Below are positions 42,884 to 50,954 of a stretch of 64,000 nt of DNA, one piece after another (the first letter of the stretch is position 1; every line of letters starts with the position of its first letter). The notes beneath the pieces were generated by a model. It had not been told where the DNA came from, did no database searches, and saw only the letters and a list, made by a program, of their open reading frames with translations. This DNA comes from Nocardia kruczakiae NBRC 101016 (lineage in GTDB: Bacteria > Actinomycetota > Actinomycetes > Mycobacteriales > Mycobacteriaceae), in the NCBI RefSeq assembly GCF_001612965.1, contig NZ_BDBL01000033.1, positions 1 through 64,000 of the forward strand, in the 5' to 3' direction. Made by a program: the position numbers and the translations under genes.

Positions 42884-43882
42884 TCACTCGAGTCCGAGCG
42901 CCTTATGGGTGACCTCGACCGAATCATTCGGTGGCGCAACGGTTTCCGGGCCCGGTGCGGCGAGCAACGGCCGGTCCGGACCGAGTCCCTTGTCGACGGC
43001 GGCGGCCCGGACCGCGTTGACGACGAACAGCAGCGCCGCCCGGCGAGCCGTATTGGTGCGGTAGGCCAGCGAGACGGTCCTGGTGAGCCCCTCGCCGAGT
43101 CCGACGATATCCACGCCCGCCGGTCGCAGCGCCAGCCCGAGATCCGAGACCAGCGTGACGCCCAGTCCGGCCGCGACCAACGCCATCGCGGTCGACTGTT
43201 CCTCCACCTCGTGGTCGATGCGCGGTTCGACCCCGCCGGATTGGAAGGCCAGCCGCACCGCATGACCGAAATGGGAGCGAGCGGGCGCGAGGATCCACGG
43301 ATGTTCGGCCAGATCCGCCAACGTCGCCGTCCGCGCCGGCACCACTCCGGCCGGCACCGCCGCGTAGAGCCGCTCGACCGCGATGACGGCACGTTCCAGA
43401 CCGCGGTCCCAGGTCATCGGATAGTTCGAATAGTCGAGCACGAACGAGAGGTCCAGAGTGCCGTCGCGCACCGCGGCGGCCGTCGCCTCCGGCGCGAGTT
43501 CCCTGGTCCGCACCAGAATGCCCGGATGGGCGCGGGCGAGCGCGGTGAGCGCGTCGGGCAGCAGCCCCGAGGCGACCGAGGCCCACACTCCTGCGGTGAC
43601 GGTCGCCGACACCGACTCCCCGGACTCCTCGAGGGCCTGTGTCGCCCGCTCCACCGAGGCGAGGATCTCCTCGGCGTGCTCGGCGAGCAGCACCCCGCGA
43701 TCGGTGAGCTGCAGCCGCCGCCCGCGCCGCTCGAACAGCCGCAGCCCCACGTCGCGCTCCAACTGCGCGAGCTGCTGCGACACCGCCGACGCCGTGTAGT
43801 GCAGCGCACTCGCGGCCGCGGTGATCGTGCCGCGCCGATGGAGCTCGCGCAGCATGCGCAGTCGGGGCAGCGACAGATCCAT
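42884..43882 (-). CDS. LysR family transcriptional regulator
   Basis: A 332-residue regulator with an N-terminal winged helix (LPRLRMLRELHRRGTITAAASALHYTASAVSQQLAQLERDVGLRLFERRGRRL, given here only as a family match across residues 4-57) and a two-lobed effector domain. The true start is the ATG at 43882; the open frame upstream is antisense to the dehydrogenase gene. It is divergent from that dehydrogenase with 219 nt between, so regulation of it, with an amino acid as effector, is likely. Confidence 0.86.
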   Translation of the reverse strand: MDLSLPRLRMLRELHRRGTITAAASALHYTASAVSQQLAQLERDVGLRLFERRGRRLQLTDRGVLLAEHAEEILASVERATQALEESGESVSATVTAGVWASVASGLLPDALTALARAHPGILVRTRELAPEATAAAVRDGTLDLSFVLDYSNYPMTWDRGLERAVIAVERLYAAVPAGVVPARTATLADLAEHPWILAPARSHFGHAVRLAFQSGGVEPRIDHEVEEQSTAMALVAAGLGVTLVSDLGLALRPAGVDIVGLGEGLTRTVSLAYRTNTARRAALLFVVNAVRAAAVDKGLGPDRPLLAAPGPETVAPPNDSVEVTHKALGLE

Positions 43883-44101
43883 GGCATCGAGCGTAAGCGG
43901 TTCCCGGGCTCGGCCACCGCTGTGTAGGAGCACTGAACGATGCCGTGAACGAACCGTAAATAGACGGGTGACCGGGCAGGACGCAGTCTGGGGACAGCGA
44001 ATCACCAGCCGGGACGACGAGGTCCGGAGGCCGACAGCGCGACTCGACGTGGCCGGAGCGGGTGGTGGTCGGCCATCCGAACGCGAAGGAGGTAGTTCGC
44101 C

Positions 44102-45355
44102 GTGACGACGATCCACAACCCGGCCGAGGGCACCGCACCGGCCGTCCCGACCCTGCCCGCCACAGCCCCGGCCGCGCTTGTTCCTCCCGCGATCCGCCGC
44201 CCCGAGCCGTACATGCGACTGCAGTGGACCGATGCGGCCACCGGTGCCGTCGGCTACCTCGTCGTCCACACCCTGCGCGGCGGTCTGGCCACGGGCGGCA
44301 CCCGCATGCGCGCCGGCTGCACGCTGAGCGAGGTGGAGGATCTGGCGCGCGGGATGGCCGCGAAGACCGCGACCTTCGACCTGCCGATCGGCGGTGCGAA
44401 GGGCGGCATCGACTTCGACCCGAAGGATCCGCGCGCCGTCGGCGTGCTGGAACGATTCTGCGAGGCCATGCGTCCGTGGATCGACGCGCACTGGGTGACC
44501 GCGGAGGATCTGGGCGTGCCCCAGCATCTGATCGACGAGGTCTTCGAGAAGCTGGGCCTGGGCCAGAGCTATCACGCCGCGATCCGCCGCGCCGCCGATC
44601 CGGCCGCCACCCTGGAACGGGTCCGCGACGGCCTGAACGCGGCGGTCGAGGGCGGTTTCCTGCTGGGCGACGTGATCGGCGGCTACGGTGTCGCGCACGC
44701 CTGCCTCGCCACGGCCGTCTCCTGGGGCCGGATGCCGGCCGAGACGACGGTCGCGATTCAGGGCGTCGGCACGATGGGCGGCGCCGCGGCCTATTACCTG
44801 CACGAGGCGGGTATGCGCGTCACCACCGTGGCCGATGCCGCCGGGGCCCTGCACCGGGCCGGCGGACTCGATATCCCGGCGCTGCTGGAGCTGCGCGACG
44901 ACTACGGCGAGATCGATCGCTCCCGCCTGCCGGCCGATGTCGTGCAACTGCCCCGCACCGCGGTGCTGTCCGCCGAGGTCGACATCCTGGTTCCCGCGGC
45001 CATCTCGTATGCGATCACGCCGGACAACTCGTTCGACGTGCGCGCCCGCGTCGTCGTCGAGGCGGCCAATGCCGCCACCACGCCGGAGGCCGAGGCCATG
45101 CTCGCCGCCCGCGGCGTTCCGGTGCTGCCGGACTTCGTCGCGAATGCCGGTGCGGTCGCCTGGGCGTGGTGGCTGCTGCTCGGTCAGGTCGACGACGTGC
45201 CGGACACATCCTTCGATCGCCTGCGCACCACCATGCACACCAAGGTCGCGCGGTTGCTGTCCGCCTGGACCGACGACGGCATCACGCCACGCGAGACCGG
45301 CCGGCGCTGGGCGGAAGACCCGGCACCGACCACCGAGGCGGTCGTGATCCCCTGA
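44102..45355 (+). CDS. Glu/Leu/Phe/Val dehydrogenase family oxidoreductase
   Basis: NAD(P)-dependent oxidative deamination of an amino acid, or the reverse. The 417-residue product has an N-terminal low-complexity stretch, the substrate and catalytic motif DLPIGGAKGGIDFDPKD (Lys100), and the nucleotide-binding GVGTMG (221-226). Length and motif fit glutamate, leucine or valine dehydrogenases, and the specificity is not readable. AAGGAGG lies 9 nt before the GTG. A divergent LysR gene shares the control region. Confidence 0.88.
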   Translation: MTTIHNPAEGTAPAVPTLPATAPAALVPPAIRRPEPYMRLQWTDAATGAVGYLVVHTLRGGLATGGTRMRAGCTLSEVEDLARGMAAKTATFDLPIGGAKGGIDFDPKDPRAVGVLERFCEAMRPWIDAHWVTAEDLGVPQHLIDEVFEKLGLGQSYHAAIRRAADPAATLERVRDGLNAAVEGGFLLGDVIGGYGVAHACLATAVSWGRMPAETTVAIQGVGTMGGAAAYYLHEAGMRVTTVADAAGALHRAGGLDIPALLELRDDYGEIDRSRLPADVVQLPRTAVLSAEVDILVPAAISYAITPDNSFDVRARVVVEAANAATTPEAEAMLAARGVPVLPDFVANAGAVAWAWWLLLGQVDDVPDTSFDRLRTTMHTKVARLLSAWTDDGITPRETGRRWAEDPAPTTEAVVIP

Positions 45356-45366
45356 GGACGGTCCGA

Positions 45367-46053
45367 TCAGGCCGTGGTGACGAGGCTGTCGAGGACCGAC
45401 AGGAAGATTCCCAGTCCGTCGTCACTCGGCCCCGTCAGCGGCTCGGTGGCGTGTTCCGGATGCGGCATGAGACCGACGACGCGACCGTTCGGCGAGGCGA
45501 TGCCGGCGATATCGCGCTGCGAACCGTTGGGGTTGCCGCCCACGTAGCGGAAGACCACCCGGCCCTCGCCCTCGAGTTCGTCGAGCACGGCCTGCGAGGC
45601 CTGGTAGCGGCCCTCGGCGTTCTTCACCGGGACCAGAATCTGGGCACCCGCGTCGTAGCGCGAGGACCACGCGGTCGCAGTGGATTCCACTCGCAGCCAT
45701 TGATCCCGGCAGACGAAGTGCAGACCCTCGTTGCGGGTCAGCGCACCCGGCAGCAGTCCGGCCTCGCACAGCACCTGGAAACCGTTGCAGATGCCCAGCA
45801 CCGGCATACCCTTACCGGCGGCCTCGACGACCTTGCCCATCACGGGCGCGAACCGGGCGATGGCACCGGCGCGCAGATAGTCGCCGTAGGAGAATCCACC
45901 CGGCACCACCACCGCGTCGACACCCTTGAGGTCGGCGTCGGCATGCCACAGGCTCACCGCTTCGGCGCCGGCCAGCCGGACCGCGCGCGCCGCGTCGACA
46001 TCGTCGAGCGTGCCGGGGAAGGTGATCACACCGATTCGCGCAGAGCTGGTCAC
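45367..46053 (-). CDS. purQ: FGAM synthase glutaminase subunit PurQ
   Basis: Class-I glutamine amidotransferase that supplies ammonia to PurL. The 228-residue product has the nucleophile elbow VLGICNGFQVL (Cys89), IGVITFPGTLDDVD at the start, PGGFSYGDYLRAGAIAR and the His-x-Glu pair in MPHPEHATEP. The GTG start overlaps the purS stop as GTGA, so it is translated after PurS from one message. Confidence 0.96.
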   Translation of the reverse strand: MTSSARIGVITFPGTLDDVDAARAVRLAGAEAVSLWHADADLKGVDAVVVPGGFSYGDYLRAGAIARFAPVMGKVVEAAGKGMPVLGICNGFQVLCEAGLLPGALTRNEGLHFVCRDQWLRVESTATAWSSRYDAGAQILVPVKNAEGRYQASQAVLDELEGEGRVVFRYVGGNPNGSQRDIAGIASPNGRVVGLMPHPEHATEPLTGPSDDGLGIFLSVLDSLVTTA

Positions 46054-46286
46054 GGCAGCCGCACCACTTTCCAGTCCTCGATCACCGTGTTGGCGAGCAG
46101 GGCCTCGGCGATCTTCTCGAGCTCGGCATCGCTGACGCTGTCGTCGATGTCGAGTTCGAACCGCTTGCCCTGCCGCACATCCGACACACCCGGGAAACCC
46201 AGGCGTCCGAGCGCGCCGGCGATGGCCTGACCCTGGGGATCCAGGATCTCGGCCTTCGGCATCACCTCGACCACAACTCGTGCCAC
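46050..46286 (-). CDS. purS: FGAM synthase subunit PurS
   Basis: A 78-residue structural subunit bridging PurL and PurQ. ARVVVEVMPKAEILDPQGQAI and VSDVRQGKRFELDID are the family pattern. The start GTG has GAGGAG upstream. It precedes purQ with a 4-nt overlap. TAAGCT on the minus strand, near 46327, is a possible -10. Confidence 0.95.
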   Translation of the reverse strand: MARVVVEVMPKAEILDPQGQAIAGALGRLGFPGVSDVRQGKRFELDIDDSVSDAELEKIAEALLANTVIEDWKVVRLP

Positions 46287-46478
46287 GCGTTGCTCCTCAA
46301 GCTGGTGGGGGGATTACCACAACAGCTTAATCGGGGCTACTCCCGGGCGCCGCGCCGGGCCGCGGCCCCTGCGAGGGACGTCACAGCGCCTGCCGGCCGG
46401 CCTCCGCGCGGCCCCCCGTGGTTACGCAGGCGGCCGGCTCCGGGCCCGCGCTGCGGCCGGGGGATATAGCGTGAATCC

Positions 46479-47123
46479 ATGCGCATCGCCCACTTCGGTC
46501 ATTCCTGCGTCCTCGTCGAATTGAACGGCGCGAAGATCCTGTTCGATCCGGGCACTTTCTCGCACGGCTTCGAAGGCATCACGGGTCTCGACGCGATCGC
46601 GATCACCCATCAGCATCCCGACCATATCGATCCCGACCGGATCGAGGCCCTGGTCGACGCGAATCCGAGCGCCCGCCTGCTCAGCGATCCGCAGACCGCA
46701 CAGCAGCGCGGTGAACCGTGGCAGGCCGTGCACGCGGGCAATCTCGTCACCATCGGCGATCTGCAGATCACCGGGGGCGGCGGCAAGCACGCGGTGATCC
46801 ATCCGGAGCTGCCGGTCGTCGACAACACGGTCTTCCAGCTCGGCACCGCCGATGATCCGGCACAGTTCGTGCACCCGGGCGATTCGCTGTGGGTGCCGCC
46901 GGTATCGGTCGGAGTGCTGGCGGTGCCGGCGGTCGCGCCGTGGATGAAGATCAGCGAGGCGGTGGACTATCTGCGCGCCGTGGCGCCGCGCACCGCCGTC
47001 CCCATCCACTACGGCATCATCGCGCCGGAGGCACAGGGCATCTACTTCGGCCGCCTGTCCGAAATGCGCCCGGCGGATACCGAATTCGCGCTCATCGAGC
47101 CGGAGGACAACAAGACCTTCTAG
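46479..47123 (+). CDS. Metallo-beta-lactamase fold hydrolase (UlaG-like)
   Basis: A 214-residue metal-dependent hydrolase with the core ITHQHPDHIDP (HxHxDH) and later AVHPELPV and a metal-ligand His in IPIHYGIIAPEA-like context. The short single-domain form fits the UlaG/YcbL side of the superfamily, with unknown substrate. TATAGC ends 8 nt before the ATG and no Shine-Dalgarno is seen, suggesting a leaderless message. Rv0786c holds the same place beside purQ. Confidence 0.85.
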   Translation: MRIAHFGHSCVLVELNGAKILFDPGTFSHGFEGITGLDAIAITHQHPDHIDPDRIEALVDANPSARLLSDPQTAQQRGEPWQAVHAGNLVTIGDLQITGGGGKHAVIHPELPVVDNTVFQLGTADDPAQFVHPGDSLWVPPVSVGVLAVPAVAPWMKISEAVDYLRAVAPRTAVPIHYGIIAPEAQGIYFGRLSEMRPADTEFALIEPEDNKTF

Positions 47124-47139
47124 CGGGTCCTCGACTGTC

Positions 47140-48510
47140 TCACCGCGTATACGAGGACAGGAACAATGCCTCCGCCAGCGCCACATGCTCGATCTCGCTG
47201 GGATCGACACTCTCGTTCGGGGCGTGGATGAGGCATTTCGGCTCCTCGACGCCGAGCAGCATGATCTCGGCGTCGGGATAGGTCTCGGCGAACACGTTGC
47301 ACAGCGGAATCGAACCGCCCTGCCCCTGGGTGGTGGCGGTGCGGCCGTAAGCGGCGGCGAAGGCGTCCTCCATCGACAGCCGCGCCGGGCCGCCGGTCCC
47401 GGACCGGAACGGCGCACCGGTGCCCTCGGTCTCGACCCGAACGCGCGCACCCCACGGCGTATGCGATTCCAGATGGGCGGTAAGGGCTTTCAAGGCCGGA
47501 GCCGGATCGACCCCGGGCGGGATCCGCAGATTCAATCGGGCCCGCGCGCTCGGCTGGACGGCCGCGGCCGATCCCACCACCGGCGGCACATCGATGCCCA
47601 GCACGGTCAGGGCCGGGCGCGCCCAGAGCATGTCCGAGATACTGCCGCTGCCCAGCACCTGCACACCGTCGAGGACGCCGGCATCGACCCGGAACTGTTC
47701 GACCGGATACTGCGCGCCGTCCCAGACCTGATCGGCCGCCAACCCGTCCACCGTGGTGTTGCCGTGTTCGTCCCGCAGCGTCGCGAGGACCCGGATCAGG
47801 GCGGCGACGGCATCCGGAGCCGCTCCGCCGAACATGCCGGAATGCAGAGGGCCGGAAAGGGTTTCGACGGTGACGAGTACGTTCACGTTTCCGCGCAGGG
47901 TTTGGGTGAAGGTCGGCACGCCCGCCGCGAAATTACCGCAGTCACCGATCAGCAGTGCGTCGGCGCGCAGCAGGTCCGCGTGCCGCGGAACGAATTCCTC
48001 CAGACCGCCGGTGCCCTGCTCCTCGGAGCCCTCGCAGACCAGCGTGATGCCGACCGGATAACCCTTGTCTCCCAGTGTGTTCCGCAGGGCCCGCAGGGCG
48101 GTCAGATGGACGACGATATTGCCCTTGCAGTCGGCCGCGCCGCGCCCGTACCAGCGGCCGTCGCGCTCGGTGAGCTCCCACACCGGCGTCTCCCAGGCGG
48201 CCTCGTCCACCGGTGGCTGCACGTCGTAGTGGCTGTACAGCAGCACCGTGGGAGCGCCGGGCGGAGCCGGATACCGGGCCACGACCGCCTCGCTACCGTC
48301 GGGCGTCTCGTGCAGGCCGACGTCGGCGAGGCCGAGGCCGGCGAAGGCGTCGGCGACCCATTGCGCCGCCCGATGACACTCTTCCGGCGGAAACTGCCGC
48401 GCATCGGCCACGGACCGATACGAAACCAACTGGGCCAGATCGGCTTTCGCCTGCGGCATCAAGGCGCGCACCTGCTCGCGCAGGGCCGCCGTCCGAGATT
48501 CGTCGGTCAT
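47140..48510 (-). CDS. M20 family dipeptidase
   Basis: Zinc peptidase of the M20 (CPG2/DapE/carnosinase-like) group, 456 residues. The metal-binding motifs are YSHYDVQPP, GRGAADCKGNIV and CEGSEEQGTGGLEEF; a lid domain (about 190-330) follows, and the last His is in CLIHAPNESV. It converges on the metallo-beta-lactamase-fold gene with 16 nt between. The exact dipeptide substrate is unknown. Confidence 0.9.
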   Translation of the reverse strand: MTDESRTAALREQVRALMPQAKADLAQLVSYRSVADARQFPPEECHRAAQWVADAFAGLGLADVGLHETPDGSEAVVARYPAPPGAPTVLLYSHYDVQPPVDEAAWETPVWELTERDGRWYGRGAADCKGNIVVHLTALRALRNTLGDKGYPVGITLVCEGSEEQGTGGLEEFVPRHADLLRADALLIGDCGNFAAGVPTFTQTLRGNVNVLVTVETLSGPLHSGMFGGAAPDAVAALIRVLATLRDEHGNTTVDGLAADQVWDGAQYPVEQFRVDAGVLDGVQVLGSGSISDMLWARPALTVLGIDVPPVVGSAAAVQPSARARLNLRIPPGVDPAPALKALTAHLESHTPWGARVRVETEGTGAPFRSGTGGPARLSMEDAFAAAYGRTATTQGQGGSIPLCNVFAETYPDAEIMLLGVEEPKCLIHAPNESVDPSEIEHVALAEALFLSSYTR

Positions 48511-48671
48511 GTACCCAACCTAACCCCGTTCCGGGATCGGCCGCATCGGCGCCGGGCGCGGCGCGGGCCGGAATTCGCCCGATTCGCCCCTGGCGTTCGC
48601 GACCGTCCGGCAACCGCAGCGGGCATGATGAGGAAGAGCTCGACCGCGATCCGACCACCGGAGAGGACGAG

Positions 48672-50117
48672 ATGTCTGCATCATCGGAATCCGACGACCT
48701 GTTCGCGATGCCCGATCTGGATCGCGGCGCACCCAAACACCACTTTCCGCGCCGCGAGATGCCGGGCCCGGAGGCCTATCAGATCGTGCACGACGAGCTG
48801 ATGGTCGACGGCGTGTCGCGGATGAATCTGGCCACCTTCTGCACCACCTGGATCGACGACAACGCCCGGCGGCTGATGGCGCAGAGCCTGGCGAAGAACA
48901 TCGTCGACAAGGACGAATATCCGCAGACCGCCGAACTCGAGCGGCGGTGCGTGCGCATGGTGGCCGACCTGTGGCACTGCCCCGATCCCGGTTCGACCCG
49001 CGGCACCTCCACCATCGGGTCCAGTGAGGCGGCGATGCTCGGCGGGCTGGCCGCGAAGACGCGCTGGCGCAAGAACGGCGGCCAGGGCGTCCCCAACTTC
49101 GTCTGCGGCCCGGTGCAGGTGTGCTGGGAGAAGTTCGCGCGCTATTTCGACGTCGAGATCCGGCAGGTGCCGTTGCGCGGGAACCGGTACACGCTGGAGC
49201 CCGATGATATTGCCGCACACTGTGATTCGAATACGATCATGGTCGTCGCGACGATGGGCCAGACCTTCACCGGACTGTTCGAGGACGTCGCCGCGATGAG
49301 CGCGGCCCTCGACGATCTGGAGGCCCGCACCGGCCTGGACATCCCGCTACACGTCGACGCCGCCAGTGGTGGATTCCTCGCGCCGTTCACCGCGCCGGAT
49401 CTGGTGTGGGACTTCCGGCTGGCGCGGGTGAAGTCGATCAACGCCTCCGGGCACAAGACCGGCCTGGCCCCGCTGGGCGCCGGTTGGGCGCTCTGGCGCA
49501 CGGCCGCCGACCTCCCGGACGAACTCGTCTTCAACGTCGACTACCTCGGCGGCAGTATGGCCACCTTGAATCTGAACTTCTCCCGACCCGGCGGCCAGGC
49601 GATCACCCAGTACTACGACTTCATCCGGCTCGGCCGCACGGGGTACACCCGGCTGCAGTCGGCGATCTACCGCGTCGCCGAACATCTGGCCCACGGACTC
49701 ACCGAGACCGGGCTGTTCGAGATGATCCACGACGGCACCCCCACCCGCGGCATCAGCGCGGTGTCGTGGCGGCTGCGCGAGGACCCCGGCTTCAATCTGT
49801 ACGACCTGTCGGAACGGCTGCGCTCGCGCGGCTGGCTGATCGCCGCCTATCCGCTGCCCGCCGACCGGCAGAACGAGACGATCATGCGCGCGGTCGTGCG
49901 GCACGGCTTCACCCACGATATGGCCGATCTGCTGCTGGCCGATATCGACCGTTGTATCGACCAGCTGAAGAAGCATCCGCTGTCCACCTCACTCACCCGC
50001 AAGGAGGCCGGCGGCTTCACCCACGACGCCACCGCCGCGGTATCGGACGAGGCGATCGTCACCGCGGTGCGGGACACACGGCGCGCGGCCGGCGAGGACC
50101 CGGCCGACGTCCGCTGA
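48672..50117 (+). CDS. gadB: Glutamate decarboxylase
   Basis: PLP-dependent conversion of glutamate to GABA and CO2, which consumes a proton and often serves acid tolerance. With the ATG at 48672 it has 481 residues. GTSTIGSSEAAMLGGLA, PLHVDAASGGF and the PLP lysine motif INASGHKTGLAPLG (Lys262) are diagnostic of bacterial GAD. The open frame continues upstream but is antisense to the peptidase gene. No glutamate/GABA antiporter gene is nearby. Confidence 0.93.
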   Translation: MSASSESDDLFAMPDLDRGAPKHHFPRREMPGPEAYQIVHDELMVDGVSRMNLATFCTTWIDDNARRLMAQSLAKNIVDKDEYPQTAELERRCVRMVADLWHCPDPGSTRGTSTIGSSEAAMLGGLAAKTRWRKNGGQGVPNFVCGPVQVCWEKFARYFDVEIRQVPLRGNRYTLEPDDIAAHCDSNTIMVVATMGQTFTGLFEDVAAMSAALDDLEARTGLDIPLHVDAASGGFLAPFTAPDLVWDFRLARVKSINASGHKTGLAPLGAGWALWRTAADLPDELVFNVDYLGGSMATLNLNFSRPGGQAITQYYDFIRLGRTGYTRLQSAIYRVAEHLAHGLTETGLFEMIHDGTPTRGISAVSWRLREDPGFNLYDLSERLRSRGWLIAAYPLPADRQNETIMRAVVRHGFTHDMADLLLADIDRCIDQLKKHPLSTSLTRKEAGGFTHDATAAVSDEAIVTAVRDTRRAAGEDPADVR

Positions 50118-50129
50118 GATCGAGCCTGC

Positions 50130-50849
50130 TCACGCCGCGTGCGGCAGGGCGTACGGCTCCCACCGGTAGACGTCCGGAACCGCTTCGTGGAACAACGCCA
50201 GATCGACCGCGTCCAGCATGGCCTGATGCGGTCCGGGCCGGGACAGCTGCGCGGCCGAGACGGCCAGTCGCAGCGTTCCGCCGCGCCGCGCGATGCGGGC
50301 CGCGCTCATGATCAGTGCGTGGCACCACCACGGTTCGGCCCGGAACCCCTCACCGACGCCGTGCACCCAGCAGCGTTGCGCCGTATCCCGTTCCAGATCG
50401 TGGATGGCGGTCAACCCCAGCGCCAGCCGGAAGCCGACCTCGGGCAGGGCTGCGACGGCGCCCTCGGAGGCCGTCCAGCGCGGTGCCGCGAACAGCCGGG
50501 TGCGCAGGCCGATCTGTTCCATCACCCGGTCGGCGGCGGTGAGGCGCAGGCGCGCCTCGTGGGTGGGCAGTGCGGCGAATTCGGCGCGGCGACGTTTGGT
50601 CGCGGCCTGGTCGTAGCCGTGCAGCACGATCGCGTCACCCGCGGCACGCCGATCCCGCAGCCACTGCTGGGTCCGCGGATCCTCGGTGAGCCGGTATTTC
50701 CCCTTCAACCGCGGCGCCACCAGCAGCGACAGCCGTACCCCGCGGCCGTCCATCTCGGCCGCGAAGGCACGCGCCTGGTCCAGTGTGGTGTCGCGAATAC
50801 CCGACACCGAGACGATCAGCTGCCCGAACCCCCGGTCGTTGCCGCTCAT
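50130..50849 (-). CDS. DUF2334 polysaccharide-deacetylase-like protein
   Basis: A 239-residue protein of the DUF2334 family, remotely related to NodB-type deacetylases: LIVSVSGIRDTTLDQARAFAAEMD, LSLLVAPRLKGKYRL and VLHGYDQ are its signature parts. No signal peptide is present. The reaction is unknown. It lies between gadB (convergent) and ptrB (same strand, 105 nt upstream). Confidence 0.78.
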   Translation of the reverse strand: MSGNDRGFGQLIVSVSGIRDTTLDQARAFAAEMDGRGVRLSLLVAPRLKGKYRLTEDPRTQQWLRDRRAAGDAIVLHGYDQAATKRRRAEFAALPTHEARLRLTAADRVMEQIGLRTRLFAAPRWTASEGAVAALPEVGFRLALGLTAIHDLERDTAQRCWVHGVGEGFRAEPWWCHALIMSAARIARRGGTLRLAVSAAQLSRPGPHQAMLDAVDLALFHEAVPDVYRWEPYALPHAA

Positions 50850-50954
50850 GCCTCCACTGTGCGCGCGGCAGGTGTCGGCCCCGTGCAGCCGAAGTGACGC
50901 CCCGACGAATTCCCGGCGCGGGCACCCGGCCGCACGGCCCGGCCGAAACCGTCC

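Noticed and set aside
43883..45238. N-terminal extension of the LysR gene across the dehydrogenase
   Set aside because: This stretch is antisense to a well-supported dehydrogenase gene and has no similarity to a regulator; the helix-turn-helix begins at the ATG at 43882.
48213..48671. 153-codon upstream extension of glutamate decarboxylase
   Set aside because: It is antisense to the M20 peptidase and has Arg/Pro-rich noncoding composition; GAD family sequence begins at 48672.
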